This document shows positions 34,931-44,296 of a DNA stretch of 64,000 nucleotides, one piece after another. Made by a program: the position numbers and the translations under genes. Below the pieces are notes generated by a model. The model worked only from the letters and a program-made list of their open reading frames with translations, made no database searches and was not told the origin of the DNA. Location: the NCBI GenBank assembly GCA_900548005.1, contig URIZ01000002.1, forward strand, positions 124,001-188,000. The letters run 5' to 3'. The DNA comes from an uncultured Eubacteriales bacterium. GTDB taxonomy: Bacteria > Bacillota > Clostridia > Christensenellales > CAG-917. The number at the start of each line of letters is the position of its first letter. Positions within the stretch are counted from its first letter, which is position 1.

Positions 34931-35998
34931 TCAGTCTTTTATGGCTTCGTTGAGCAGTTTTTCAAACTCGACAAGCAAATCTTTGCTATCGACGGTCTTA
35001 AAAATCTTGCCGTCTTTTAGAATAACGGATTTCTCTTTGCCGCCTGCGATGCCAAGGTCGCTGTTCTCGCCTTCGCCTATGCCGTTGAGCGGACAGCCGA
35101 GCACCGAGATTGTCAAAGGCTTGTTGACTGCCGCCGTGAGCATCTCAACCCTGTTTGCAAGCCCTTCCACGTCAATTTCCGTGCGAGCGCAAGTGGGACA
35201 AGACACCACTTCCACGGCGTTTTTGCGTATGCCGAGCGTTTGCAAAATCTTGCGTCCCGCAAGCACTTCTTCTCTTACGTCCGTTGAGAGCGAAACTCTG
35301 ATGGTGTCGCCAATTCCTTCGTTTAGCAGCGTTCCTATACCGATTGCCGATTTTATAAGCCCCGTACGCAAAGTGCCTGCCTCGGTCACGCCGATGTGCA
35401 AGGGATAGTCGCACTCTTTTGCGAGCATGCGGTTTGCCTCGATATTGACAAGCGTGTTTGACGCTTTGATCGCCACCACGATGTCACGCATACCTTGACT
35501 TTCAAACACGTTTGCGCACTCCAACGCACTTTCGCACAGCGCACGCGCCTCGTCCATACCCTTGAATTTGGGATCGAGCGAACCTCCGTTTACGCCCACG
35601 CGCACAGGCACTCGCATATCGACAAGTCGCTTTGCAAGGTCTTTTATCTCTGAAAAATCACGCATATTGCCGGGATTCATGCGGATTTTCTTTGCGCCGT
35701 TGTCAAGTGCAAGATGAGCGAGCTTGTAGCTGTAATGTATGTCCGCAATCAGCGGCAATCCGCATCTTTTTGAGATTTCACCGAAAGCGTACGCCGATGC
35801 CTCGTCCGGCACGGCAAGACGAATAAGGTCGCATCCGACCTTTTGTAAATCATGGATTTGATTGAGCGAGCCTTCAACGTCAACGGTCTTTGTGTTGAGC
35901 ATGGACTGCACCGTTATGGGTGCGTCGCCGCCGATAGCCACGTCACCGACGAAGACTTTGCGTGTATTTCTTCTTTGCATAGTTGTGTTTTGCGACAA
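34931..35998 (-). CDS. ispG: 4-hydroxy-3-methylbut-2-en-1-yl diphosphate synthase (flavodoxin)
   Basis: Fe-S enzyme of the MEP isoprenoid pathway, 355 residues. Family start RRNTRKVFVGDVAIGGDAPI. The 4Fe-4S ligands are in VSCPTCAR and LGCPLNGIGE, the latter also carrying the catalytic Glu. The start is either TTG 35998 (AAAGG nine bases upstream) or ATG 35980 (no ribosome site); both lie outside the conserved part. dxr, for an earlier step of the same pathway, and uppS, a consumer of its products, are in the same run of genes. Confidence 0.95.
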   Translation of the reverse strand: MSQNTTMQRRNTRKVFVGDVAIGGDAPITVQSMLNTKTVDVEGSLNQIHDLQKVGCDLIRLAVPDEASAYAFGEISKRCGLPLIADIHYSYKLAHLALDNGAKKIRMNPGNMRDFSEIKDLAKRLVDMRVPVRVGVNGGSLDPKFKGMDEARALCESALECANVFESQGMRDIVVAIKASNTLVNIEANRMLAKECDYPLHIGVTEAGTLRTGLIKSAIGIGTLLNEGIGDTIRVSLSTDVREEVLAGRKILQTLGIRKNAVEVVSCPTCARTEIDVEGLANRVEMLTAAVNKPLTISVLGCPLNGIGEGENSDLGIAGGKEKSVILKDGKIFKTVDSKDLLVEFEKLLNEAIKD

Positions 35999-36130
35999 TG
36001 CGGCAAGCCTTTGTCGTCCGCAATTATCGTTTATATTGTGATTGTCTATTGTTTGTTGTATTTATATTGTTTGTTGTGATTGTCAATTGCTTATTGCAAT
36101 TGCCGATTTGTCTTGCGGCTTATTCAAAAT

Positions 36131-37441
36131 CTATCGCTTGACCAAGTGGAACACGTCAAGGAACACCGCAAGCACCAGCAACAGCACCAGCCCGACCGTG
36201 TGTATCACCGCCTCGACTTTTCTCGGGACAGGCTTTTTGAATATCATTTCTATGAGCGTAAACAACATTCTACTGCCGTCAAGAGCCGGGAACGGTAACA
36301 AGTTCATCACCGCAAGGTTTGCCGAGATGATTGCCACAACGTACATAAACGAGTCAAAACCAAGCGCGGACACCTTTGCCATGGTGATGATTGTGGTGAT
36401 TGTGCCGCCTGCTCCTTCGATGCCCATTTTGCCCGTGATCAATGCGCCGAACGACGCCAAGATCTTGAACACGATAAAGAAACAGAAACTCCATGCCCTA
36501 CCAAAAGCAAGGAAAAACGGAAGTTTCGCCCTTGCGATCGTGCGAGTTATGCCAAAGCCGTAGCTGTAAAAGCCGTTCGCATCTTCGGGATTTGTGCCTT
36601 TTTGCACTTTCATTGTGCTTTGCTCGCAGATCTCGCCTTTTTCATCATAGTGGACAACGGTCACAATAAAGGCGTCGTTAGACTCAACGGTGGCAAGATA
36701 GTCCGCATACGCAACGGGCGTATCCAATTTTTTGCCGTCAACGGCATAGATATAGTCGCCGTCTTCAAACGGATCGTAGAAGAATTTGCTTGCGGTGATT
36801 TTGATACGTTTTCCGTTTCTGAGCACTCTAAATTCTGCATTGTCGCCCACTTTTTTGAAGACGTTGTCAAGGTCTTCCTGCGCCATGAGATTGATCTGTT
36901 TTCCGTTGACCGAAAGCAGAACGTCGCCTTGCTCGAACACGTTTTGATAGCTCGGAACGTCATACGTCCCCACCACGTACGGAAGGGGTTGACCGTAAGC
37001 GGAAAAATAGATCGTGATGATCAAAATCGCGCTCAAAAAGTTCATAAACGCGCCCGAAAACAGCACGATCAAACGTTTCCACGGCTTTTGATTGTTGAAA
37101 GCGTCCGGATCTTTGATGATGTTGCCGTTTGCGTCCTTGACTTGATTGCCGTTTTCATCCAACAACGCACCGTCTGCGTCTTCGCCGTGGAAGGCGCAAA
37201 AACCGCCTATCGGGAACGGACGGATAGAAAACAGCTCGCCCGTCTTCTTGTTCTTGCGTTTGAAGATTTTCGGGCCGAATCCGATTGCAAATTCGTCTAT
37301 TTTGAAGCCGAGAAGTTTGCCTGCCGTGTAGTGACCGAGCTCGTGAACGACAATCATCACCATAAGCGCGAGCAAGGCGAGCAGGACGTAACCTATATAG
37401 GCGAAAACTTCGCCGACCGTTGCGGACAATATGTTCAACAT
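36131..37441 (-). CDS. rseP: Site-2 metalloprotease RseP/RasP family
   Basis: Membrane-embedded zinc protease that cuts anti-sigma factors and signal-peptide remnants. 436 residues. HELGH at residues 33-37 in the first membrane helix, a PDZ-like region (about 170-250), and NLLPFPALDGSRM near residue 385 supplying the third zinc ligand, then the last membrane helices. The start overlaps the dxr stop by 7 nt. It sits in the standard cdsA-dxr-rseP order. Confidence 0.95.
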   Translation of the reverse strand: MLNILSATVGEVFAYIGYVLLALLALMVMIVVHELGHYTAGKLLGFKIDEFAIGFGPKIFKRKNKKTGELFSIRPFPIGGFCAFHGEDADGALLDENGNQVKDANGNIIKDPDAFNNQKPWKRLIVLFSGAFMNFLSAILIITIYFSAYGQPLPYVVGTYDVPSYQNVFEQGDVLLSVNGKQINLMAQEDLDNVFKKVGDNAEFRVLRNGKRIKITASKFFYDPFEDGDYIYAVDGKKLDTPVAYADYLATVESNDAFIVTVVHYDEKGEICEQSTMKVQKGTNPEDANGFYSYGFGITRTIARAKLPFFLAFGRAWSFCFFIVFKILASFGALITGKMGIEGAGGTITTIITMAKVSALGFDSFMYVVAIISANLAVMNLLPFPALDGSRMLFTLIEMIFKKPVPRKVEAVIHTVGLVLLLVLAVFLDVFHLVKR

Positions 37442-38589
37442 TTGATACCTATCACAGAATAAGTGTATTTTCTTGCTTGCTCGTCTATGCCAAGAATATC
37501 TTCAAGCTCGACATCGCCCACCTTCTTGAACTTGGTATACACTTTTGCAAGCGTGTTTGCGATGTCGTTGTACTTGATTTTGCCTTTCAAGAACTCTTCC
37601 ACAAGCACTTCGTCGCAAGCGGAAATTGCTATACACGCGCCTTCGCCTGCGTTTGCGGCGTCGATTGCGATCTTCAAGCAGCGATATCTGTCAAAATCGG
37701 GCTCGGAAAAGGTTATCGAGCCGAGTTTTGCAAGATCGAGCGGCTCAACCGAAAATTGAGCGTGATCGGGATAGAACAACGCCGTATCGATTGAAAGGCG
37801 CATATCGGGCGTGGACAAAAGAGCTTTCATGCCGCCGTCCGTGTATTCCACAAGCGAATGTACGACGCTTTGACGGTGCATCACCACTTTCACGTCCTTT
37901 GCGCTCACTTCAAATAGGCGCATTGCCTCGATAACTTCCAAACCTTTGTTGAAAAGCGTTGCCGAGTCTATCGTGACTTTCTTGCCCATGCTCCACACGG
38001 GATGTTTCAAGCAATCTTCCGCCTTGACTTTCGCAAGCGCGCTTGCGGGCATATCTCGCAACGCTCCGCCGCTCGCCGTCAAGACAAGACTCTTGACAAA
38101 CTTCTTGTTTTCACCGCGCAAGCACGAGAAAATCGCCGAATGTTCGGTGTCAAGCGGAAGAATTTTGCCGCCGTACTTCTTTTCAAGCATTTTCAGGTGT
38201 CTGCCGGCACAAACTATGGTTTCTTTGTTTGCGATTGCAAGCGTACCGCCCCTTTTCAAAGTGGCGACAGCCGCCCAAAGCCCCGCAATGCCCGTAACCG
38301 CCAAAACGACGATGTCGGACGGAATCGTGGCAAGCTCTTCGAGCGAATTTAGGCATTTTGACGTTTTTTCGTCTTCGAGAAAGTCAAAAAGCGAACTTTG
38401 CACTTCCACCGCGCCGCTCGGAAAATAATAATGCGTGGGATTGTATTTTTCAATCTGTTCACGCAAAAGCGACTCGTTGGTATAAGCTGAAAGCCCGACC
38501 ACCTTGAAAGCGTCGGGATGTTGAGAAATAGTAGCAAGCACCTGTCTGCCGACAGAGCCTGTGCTGCCAAGTATCGTAACTGTTTTCAT
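37435..38589 (-). CDS. dxr: 1-deoxy-D-xylulose 5-phosphate reductoisomerase
   Basis: Second step of the MEP pathway, NADPH-dependent. 384 residues: N-terminal TILGSTGSVGRQVL nucleotide-binding motif, ANKETIVCAG, LPLDTEHSAIFSCL with metal-binding residues, and HPVWSMGKKVTIDSATLFNKGLEVIEA. AAGGATACA precedes the ATG. The leader contains a GGCATGCGCGCC alternating stretch like those before pheS, miaB and miaA. Confidence 0.96.
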   Translation of the reverse strand: MKTVTILGSTGSVGRQVLATISQHPDAFKVVGLSAYTNESLLREQIEKYNPTHYYFPSGAVEVQSSLFDFLEDEKTSKCLNSLEELATIPSDIVVLAVTGIAGLWAAVATLKRGGTLAIANKETIVCAGRHLKMLEKKYGGKILPLDTEHSAIFSCLRGENKKFVKSLVLTASGGALRDMPASALAKVKAEDCLKHPVWSMGKKVTIDSATLFNKGLEVIEAMRLFEVSAKDVKVVMHRQSVVHSLVEYTDGGMKALLSTPDMRLSIDTALFYPDHAQFSVEPLDLAKLGSITFSEPDFDRYRCLKIAIDAANAGEGACIAISACDEVLVEEFLKGKIKYNDIANTLAKVYTKFKKVGDVELEDILGIDEQARKYTYSVIGIKC

Positions 38590-38904
38590 TGTATCCTTAT
38601 AGGCATGCGCGCCGCATAGGCAGAGATTTCAAGTCTTTTGCAAGCCCATATATTCTTATGTTATGACGGCAATATTAAACGTGTATGAAACGACGCCATA
38701 TTGAAAATATCGCCGCGATTTTTCAAATTTTATCGATTTCGATTGAATATTTTTGCAATCGCATCCATTCGGATTGCCGATTTAACGGCAGTTGCATAGA
38801 TTTTGATTGTCTACGCTCTCAAATCTTATCGTTTGCGAATGTCGATTTCCAATCAACAATAACAACAGAGCGTGTTAGATGCTTGATTTTGACAAAAACG
38901 GCAA
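38590..38904. other. Non-coding gap between cdsA and dxr
   Basis: 315 nt with no credible gene or clear terminator. AT-rich with several scattered ATTGCCG/CGGCAAT half-repeats. A dxr promoter is expected in its dxr-proximal part but no good -35/-10 pair could be picked. Confidence 0.5.
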
Positions 38905-39897
38905 TCAATAGCCGTAGCAGCACGAGAATGCTATGAGCAAAACCACAAGGCAGTACATAACGCTGTCGATTCTGTCCATAAAGCCGCCGTGCCCCGGGAA
39001 GATCTTGCCGTAGTCCTTTATGCCGATCGCGCGCTTGATGCGTGATGCCGCAAGGTCGCCAAGCTCGGACAAAACTCCGCAAACAAGACCTATTGCAAGA
39101 TAGATGAGCGCGCTCTTCCACTCCCAACCGACAACCGTGTGCGGAATAAGGAAGGTGTAATGCGCGCCTTCTATGAATGCGGGATAATACTTTGCGCACA
39201 TCTCGAACACAACCCAGAACAGCATGGACAACACCATGCCGCCAAACAAGCCGCCTATGCCGCCTGCCACCGTCTTTTTGGGGCTGATTTTGGGGCAAAG
39301 TTTCTTTCCGCCGATCATAGAGCCGAACCAATACGCAAACGAGTCACTGCCGAGAATGGGCACGAGAATTGCGTACAAAATGGCAAACAATGCGCTGTAT
39401 TTGTAGCTTATCACCCACGCGGACGCAAGGAACAGCATGGGATATACAAGGATAAACACGTTGGCAAACAAATCTTTGACTTCGCATGCCTTGGGATCGT
39501 CAAGCGTAAGCTCAATGCCCGCCTCTTTTGCGTCATCCACTTCTTTTTGCGTGTGTTTTGCGGGCTTGAACGTGAATATGGTGAGTGCCATCATGGAGCA
39601 TACGAGCAACACAATAAGCAGACCTTGAACGCCTGCGCTTGTTTGCACACTGCCTTGTCCGATAAAGTGTTGCATGAGATAATACGTGGGATAGGACGCA
39701 ACGAGCATCGTCACCACGGGCGCGACAAACATCTTGTAGCCTGCGCCTTTGAAACACTTGAACATCTCGTACACCGAGCCTGCAAGGAAAAGCAAAATCA
39801 GCATATCGATAAATATCGGGCTGACAAAATAGCCTGCCACCATAAACCCGGCGACAATGACAAGAAGCACGATTGCGGTCAAAGTTCTTTTGAGCAT
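38905..39897 (-). CDS. cdsA: Phosphatidate cytidylyltransferase
   Basis: Makes CDP-diacylglycerol for phospholipid synthesis. 330 residues, multi-pass membrane protein with about eight helices. The C-terminal family signature is present: KKTVAGGIGGLFGG followed by SELGDLAASRIKRAIGIKDYGKIFPGHGGFMDRIDS. The ATG at 39897 is supported by AAGGGAG. About 40 residues longer than many CdsA proteins because of an extra loop after about residue 90 that ends in an acidic segment. It lies between uppS and dxr as usual. Confidence 0.94.
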   Translation of the reverse strand: MLKRTLTAIVLLVIVAGFMVAGYFVSPIFIDMLILLFLAGSVYEMFKCFKGAGYKMFVAPVVTMLVASYPTYYLMQHFIGQGSVQTSAGVQGLLIVLLVCSMMALTIFTFKPAKHTQKEVDDAKEAGIELTLDDPKACEVKDLFANVFILVYPMLFLASAWVISYKYSALFAILYAILVPILGSDSFAYWFGSMIGGKKLCPKISPKKTVAGGIGGLFGGMVLSMLFWVVFEMCAKYYPAFIEGAHYTFLIPHTVVGWEWKSALIYLAIGLVCGVLSELGDLAASRIKRAIGIKDYGKIFPGHGGFMDRIDSVMYCLVVLLIAFSCCYGY

Positions 39898-40009
39898 AAC
39901 GACTCCCTTGTATATACTTGTATATACAAAATTGTGATTGGCAAGCAAAATCTATGCCGTTTTGCCTGCCCTATGTCTGCAAAAAACCTGCAAACGATGA
40001 AAATCGGGA

Positions 40010-40663
40010 TTATTTCCCGAATTTTCGTTGACGTTTTTCAAACTCGTCAAGGATGAAATCTACGTCGTTCTCTTCCATATCCGGCCAGAGCTTGTCCAAA
40101 AACATAAGCTCGGCATAAGCGGATTCGTACAACATAAAATTGGAAAGCCGCATCTCACCGCCCGTTCTGACAACAAGGTCAAGCGGCGGCAAATTTGCGC
40201 TTGACAAATGCTTTTCAAACGTGTCTTCCACAAATTCGCCGTGATCGTAGCAAATCTTGGCTGCGTGGATGATGTCTGACCTTGCGCCGTAATTGAAAGC
40301 GATGTTGAGCGCAATGCCCTTGTTCTCACGCGTGTTTTCTTCGATATTCTCGATAGAATCGGCAAGTTTGTCGTCAAGGGCTGCAATATCCCCCATATAC
40401 GTGATGCGCATATCGCCGTCATAGGTGAGATTGAACTTCTTCACCACGTCCGATATCGCCTTGACTTCGTTTTCGGGGCGTTGCCAGTTTTCCGTTGAAA
40501 AAGCGTAAACGGAAACAGCGTCCACGCCGCATTCGCCAAGACGTTTGAGCACTCTACGTAAGGCGCAAAGCCCGTACGCATAACCTTCGGCGCGCGACAT
40601 GCCGTGAGCAGATGCCCACCTGCCGTTTCCGTCCATAATAAAACCGATATGTTGTGGTTTCAT
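40010..40663 (-). CDS. uppS: Undecaprenyl diphosphate synthase
   Basis: Builds the C55 lipid carrier for cell-wall synthesis. 217 residues, rather short (typically 240-250) mainly at the N-terminus. HIGFIMDGNGRWA at residues 5-17 provides the catalytic Asp and diphosphate site; YAFSTENWQRP, FNYGARSDI and the R-x-G-x-x-R-like VVRTGGEMRLSNFMLYESAYAEL are conserved. The start overlaps the frr stop (TGATG). Confidence 0.95.
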   Translation of the reverse strand: MKPQHIGFIMDGNGRWASAHGMSRAEGYAYGLCALRRVLKRLGECGVDAVSVYAFSTENWQRPENEVKAISDVVKKFNLTYDGDMRITYMGDIAALDDKLADSIENIEENTRENKGIALNIAFNYGARSDIIHAAKICYDHGEFVEDTFEKHLSSANLPPLDLVVRTGGEMRLSNFMLYESAYAELMFLDKLWPDMEENDVDFILDEFEKRQRKFGK

Positions 40664-41238
40664 CAGATAGAGAGAATCTCCTGTTCTTTTTCTTTGAAGA
40701 GTCTGTCCACTTCGTCGGTGTTCTTTGCAAGAGTCTTGTCCACGACTTCGGTGTAGTTTTTCAAATCGTCTTCGGTGATAACGGAAGATTTTTGAATTTT
40801 CTTGAGATCGTCGATTGCGTCACGGCGAGCGTTGCGCATGACGATTTTTGCCTCTTCGACAAGGTTTTTCGCGTCTTTGACGGTGGAACGTCTGCGCTCT
40901 TCGGTAAGCTCGGGGAAAACAAGACGAATCACTTGACCGTCGTTGTTGGGCGTAAGGCCGACATTGGCTGCGAGAATTGCGCGTTCGATGTTTTTGAGCT
41001 GAGATTTGTCCCAAGCGGAAATCACGAGAAGACGCGCCTCGGGCACGGAAATGTTCGCCATATTGTGAACGGGCGTGGGCGTGCCGTAATAGTCGACAAC
41101 CACTTTGTCGAGAATGTGCGGATTTGCTCTGCCGGCGCGGATTGCGCGCAGCTCGGTAACGTAGTTTTGCAACGTTTTATCGATTTTTTCATTCAACTCG
41201 TCGAAGATAAGATCGACTTCGTCAATACCGTATGACAT
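40663..41238 (-). CDS. frr: Ribosome recycling factor
   Basis: Splits post-termination ribosomes with EF-G. 191 residues. Conserved ELRAIRAGRANPHILDKVVVDYYGTPTPVHNMA spans the hinge, with PELTEERRRSTVKDAK and RNARRDAIDDLKK following. AAGGAGAAC precedes the start. A terminator separates it from pyrH, so frr-uppS may have its own promoter. Confidence 0.97.
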   Translation of the reverse strand: MSYGIDEVDLIFDELNEKIDKTLQNYVTELRAIRAGRANPHILDKVVVDYYGTPTPVHNMANISVPEARLLVISAWDKSQLKNIERAILAANVGLTPNNDGQVIRLVFPELTEERRRSTVKDAKNLVEEAKIVMRNARRDAIDDLKKIQKSSVITEDDLKNYTEVVDKTLAKNTDEVDRLFKEKEQEILSI

Positions 41239-41305
41239 AATTTGTTCTCCTTATTTGGAAATGTAAATATATTATATCAAATATTATATCTTATTGCAAG
41301 AAGAA

Positions 41306-41330
41306 AAAATCGACCGATAGGGCCGATTTT
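41306..41330 (-). terminator. pyrH terminator
   Basis: AAAATCG-x-CC (41306-41315) pairs with GG-x-CGATTTT (41321-41330) with one mismatch. On the minus strand the T tract TTTTTTCTTCTT follows. Confidence 0.75.
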
Positions 41331-41361
41331 CTCAATAGTTTGCATATTTTTGTTTTGCTTG

Positions 41362-42096
41362 TTATTTCACGATGCAAGTGCCGACGTTTTCACCCATAAT
41401 CGCGCGCTTGATGCTGTCTTTTTCCATGAGCGAGAACACGATGACGGGCACTTGGTTGTCCATACACATCGTGATTGCGGTCGTATCCATGGCTTTGAGC
41501 CCCTTGGAAATTACGTCCATATAGGTGATGACTTCAAATTTCTTTGCGTCGGGGTTTTTCTTTGGATCGGAATCGTACACGCCGTCCACGTTCTTTGCAA
41601 GAAGGAGCGCGTCCGCGCCGATTTCGCACGCTCTCAACGCCGCGCCGGTATCCGTTGAAAAATAGGGATTGCCCGTGCCGCAAGCAAAGATGACCACTCT
41701 GCCTTTCTCGAAATGGCGAATTGCTTTGCGAAGAATGTACGGTTCTGCAACCTTTGTGATTGTCAAAGCCGTCTGCACTCTGACCGCAACGCCGAGTTGT
41801 TCGAGCTTGTCTTGAAGAGCAAGCGCGTTCATAACGGTTGCAAGCATGCCCATGTGGTCGGCTGTGGAGCGGTTCATTTTGTCGCCTGCCTGAATGCCGC
41901 GCCAGAAGTTGCCACCGCCGATGACCACACCTACGTCAATGCCCAGATCCTTCACGTCACGGATCTCTTTGCAAACGTATTCCAATTTTTCGGGATCGAT
42001 GCCCGTGCCGTTTTCTCTTGCGAGAGCCTCTCCGGAGAGTTTGATGACAACGCGTTTATACTTTGCGCGCGGATCGACAATTCTTTCTGCTTCCAT
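41362..42096 (-). CDS. pyrH: UMP kinase
   Basis: Phosphorylates UMP to UDP. 244 residues of the amino-acid-kinase fold: [44 protein letters not shown] and [19 protein letters not shown] are all present. AAAGGAG precedes the ATG. Order tsf-pyrH-frr is standard, but a strong terminator separates tsf from pyrH here. Confidence 0.97.
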   Translation of the reverse strand: MEAERIVDPRAKYKRVVIKLSGEALARENGTGIDPEKLEYVCKEIRDVKDLGIDVGVVIGGGNFWRGIQAGDKMNRSTADHMGMLATVMNALALQDKLEQLGVAVRVQTALTITKVAEPYILRKAIRHFEKGRVVIFACGTGNPYFSTDTGAALRACEIGADALLLAKNVDGVYDSDPKKNPDAKKFEVITYMDVISKGLKAMDTTAITMCMDNQVPVIVFSLMEKDSIKRAIMGENVGTCIVK

Positions 42097-42183
42097 AATG
42101 CTCCTTTAAGATTTTCGGTGTTCTAACACGTCCAATCAACAATTTTCACGATATTTTGAGCAATCGACAGATTGCAAGGTTTG

Positions 42184-42213
42184 AAAAAAAGGAATGGAAA
42201 CCATTCCTTTTTT
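42184..42213 (-). terminator. tsf terminator
   Basis: AAAAAAAGGAATGG (42184-42197), loop AAA, CCATTCCTTTTTT (42201-42213). Very short loop and long A/T arms; strong in both directions. Confidence 0.92.
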
Positions 42214-42227
42214 CTAAATTGCGTTTA

Positions 42228-43097
42228 TTAGTTGAGATGAGCTTGCGCCATGACTTCCGCTGCGAAATCGTCTTCTCTCTTTTGGAGACCTTCGCCCATT
42301 GCGTAACGGGTGAAACGGATGATTTTTGCATCGCCGTTTTGTTTCAAGTATTGAGCAACGGTAAGGTCGCCGTTCTTGACGAAAACTTGTTCGGTGAGGC
42401 AAACTTCTTTGTAGAACTTGTTGATTCTGCCAACGAGCATCTTTTCGATGATTGCTTCGGGCTTGTTGCTGTCTTCGTTCATTGCTTGCGCTTTGAGAAC
42501 TTCTCTTTCGTGATCGACTTCAGCTTGGGGCACTTCGTCTCTTGTGACGTATTGTGCGTTTGCAGCTGCGATTTGAAGAGCAACGTCGTGGATGACTTCT
42601 GCGCTCGTGCCGCTTGTTGCCTCGACCATAACGCCGATCTTGCCGCCCATGTGGATGTAGGTGTCAACGACTGTGTCGTTTGCCTCGTACACGGTGAAAC
42701 GACGGATGGAGAGTTTCTCACCCATCTTCATGACGTATTCGTTGGTCACGGGTTGCATTGCTGCGATGACGTCTGCAACGGTTGCGGTGGTGTTGTCAAG
42801 GATGTAATCGGCAACTTGTGCGACATACTCTTTGAAGATCGGGCCGCCTGCCACGAAGTCGGACTCGCAGTTGACTTCCAAAAGGACGGATTTGCCATTC
42901 TTGCTTGCTGCAAAAACGATGCCTTCCGCTGCGATACGAGCTTCTTTCTTTGCTGCGGTTGCCATGCCCTTTTCTCTCAAAAAGTCGATTGCAGCCTCCA
43001 TATCGCCGTCGGTTGCGACGAGTGCCTTTTTGCAGTCCATCATACCAACGCCGGTGCGTTGACGAAGTTCCATAACATCTTTGCTTGTGAATGCCAT
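42228..43097 (-). CDS. tsf: Elongation factor Ts
   Basis: Nucleotide-exchange factor for EF-Tu. 289 residues; N-terminal UBA-like domain with VMELRQRTGVGMMDCKKAL and AIDFLREKGM, then the two core subdomains (VEVNCESDFVA-type LEVNCESDFVAGGPIF). AGGAGAAAATAT upstream. It follows rpsB with a hairpin in the gap. Confidence 0.97.
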   Translation of the reverse strand: MAFTSKDVMELRQRTGVGMMDCKKALVATDGDMEAAIDFLREKGMATAAKKEARIAAEGIVFAASKNGKSVLLEVNCESDFVAGGPIFKEYVAQVADYILDNTTATVADVIAAMQPVTNEYVMKMGEKLSIRRFTVYEANDTVVDTYIHMGGKIGVMVEATSGTSAEVIHDVALQIAAANAQYVTRDEVPQAEVDHEREVLKAQAMNEDSNKPEAIIEKMLVGRINKFYKEVCLTEQVFVKNGDLTVAQYLKQNGDAKIIRFTRYAMGEGLQKREDDFAAEVMAQAHLN

Positions 43098-43125
43098 ATA
43101 TTTTCTCCTATTTGTTGGTTTGAAA

Positions 43126-43150
43126 CCGCACGCAAAAAAGTTGCGTGCGG
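43126..43150 (-). terminator. Intercistronic hairpin between rpsB and tsf
   Basis: CCGCACGCAA (43126-43135), loop AAAAG, TTGCGTGCGG (43141-43150). It lacks a long T tract on the minus strand, so partial termination or a processing site that sets the rpsB:tsf ratio is likely. Confidence 0.6.
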
Positions 43151-43162
43151 GATTGTTGACGA

Positions 43163-43987
43163 TTATTCTTGTGCTTCTTTTTCTGCGATAGCTTTTTCAA
43201 GAGCTTCTTCGGGAGTGAGAGCCTTTTCTTCTTTCACTTCTTCGACGGGAGCAGCAACTTCTTCAGCCTTCACTTCTTCGGTTGCTTGGGGCGCATGGAA
43301 AGATTCGCCTTGTTTTGCTTCGATAACCGCGTCTGCGATGATGGATGCAAAGAGTTGGATTGCGCGGATAGCGTCGTCGTTGCCCGGGATAACGTAGTCA
43401 ACGAGATCGGGATCGCAGTTGGTGTCTACGACTGCAACGATAGGAATGTTGAGTTTGCGTGCTTCGCGCACTGCGTTTTCTTCTTTCTTAAGGTCAACCA
43501 CGAACAAGCAACCCGGAAGAGTGCGCATGTTCTTGATACCGCCAAGGTTCTTTTCGAGATCGTCACGCTCTTTCTTGAGATGTGCGACTTCTTTCTTGGG
43601 GAGAAGCTCGAACTCACCGATGAGTTCCATTTGGTTGATTTTGTTGAGTCTGTCGATTCTGGTGCGGATAGTCTTGAAGTTGGTGAGCGTACCGCCGAGC
43701 CATCTTTGGTTGATGTAGAACATATCGCAACGTTCTGCCTCTTGCTTGATAGCGTCTTGTGCTTGTTTCTTCGTGCCGACAAAAAGAACAGACTTGCCTT
43801 CTTGAACGACGCTCTTGACGAATTGATACGCTGCTTCTACGTGGTCAACGGAGATTTGAAGGTCGATGATGTGAATATCGTTTCTCGTTGCGTAGATGTA
43901 CTTGCTCATCTTCGGGTTCCAACGCTTTGTTTGGTGTCCGAAGTGCACGCCTGCTTCGAGCAGGGCTTTCATTGTTGTTACGGCCAT
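43163..43987 (-). CDS. rpsB: 30S ribosomal protein S2
   Basis: 274 residues from the ATG at 43987 (TAGGAGGACC upstream). [62 protein letters not shown] and [19 protein letters not shown] are diagnostic. The C-terminal 45 residues form an acidic Glu/Ala/Lys extension not needed for the fold. An in-frame ATG farther up (44062) lies in the leader and is rejected. Confidence 0.97.
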   Translation of the reverse strand: MAVTTMKALLEAGVHFGHQTKRWNPKMSKYIYATRNDIHIIDLQISVDHVEAAYQFVKSVVQEGKSVLFVGTKKQAQDAIKQEAERCDMFYINQRWLGGTLTNFKTIRTRIDRLNKINQMELIGEFELLPKKEVAHLKKERDDLEKNLGGIKNMRTLPGCLFVVDLKKEENAVREARKLNIPIVAVVDTNCDPDLVDYVIPGNDDAIRAIQLFASIIADAVIEAKQGESFHAPQATEEVKAEEVAAPVEEVKEEKALTPEEALEKAIAEKEAQE

Positions 43988-44117
43988 TGTTGTGGTCCTC
44001 CTAAAATTGTTTGTACCTTCCGTGGTTTCGCCGTGAAAATCTCCTTTCGGAACAAAAATCACTCCGCCACGGTGTGTGGTCGATTTGGATTATATTATAT
44101 ATAAAATAATTTTGCAA
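43988..44117 (-). promoter_or_regulatory. rpsB promoter and structured leader
   Basis: Promoter on the minus strand: TTGCAA (44117-44112), 17-bp spacer, TATAAT (44094-44089). The roughly 95-nt leader contains CCGTGG (44072-44067) able to pair with CCACGG (44025-44020), enclosing a second smaller helix. This could be a ribosomal-protein autoregulatory leader, but no known class is recognised. Confidence 0.65.
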
Positions 44118-44259
44118 ACAAAAATCAAAGAAAATCGCAAATTTTTCAGAAAATTTTCAAAAATCTTCATTTTTTGTTATTTAGAGCAATATACGAGCAA
44201 TATTCAAGTCGCAAAAACTCCGATTTGCATTGCCGCTACAATCAAAGACAAAAAGAAAA

Positions 44260-44278
44260 CGCGCGACAAAATCGCGCG
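44260..44278 (-). terminator. Terminator of the DUF1292 gene
   Basis: CGCGCGA (44260-44266), 5-nt loop, TCGCGCG (44272-44278). On the minus strand followed by TTTTCTTTTTG. Confidence 0.85.
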
Positions 44279-44296
44279 CCTTCAAGCAAATTGTTC

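Noticed and set aside
41260..41300. Ninth copy of the TATATC dyad upstream of frr
   Set aside because: ATTATATC occurs twice as a direct repeat, not as an inverted pair, so it does not match.
42156..43397. 413-codon open frame on the plus strand
   Set aside because: Exactly antisense to tsf and part of rpsB; Cys/Phe/Val-rich shadow of a coding strand.
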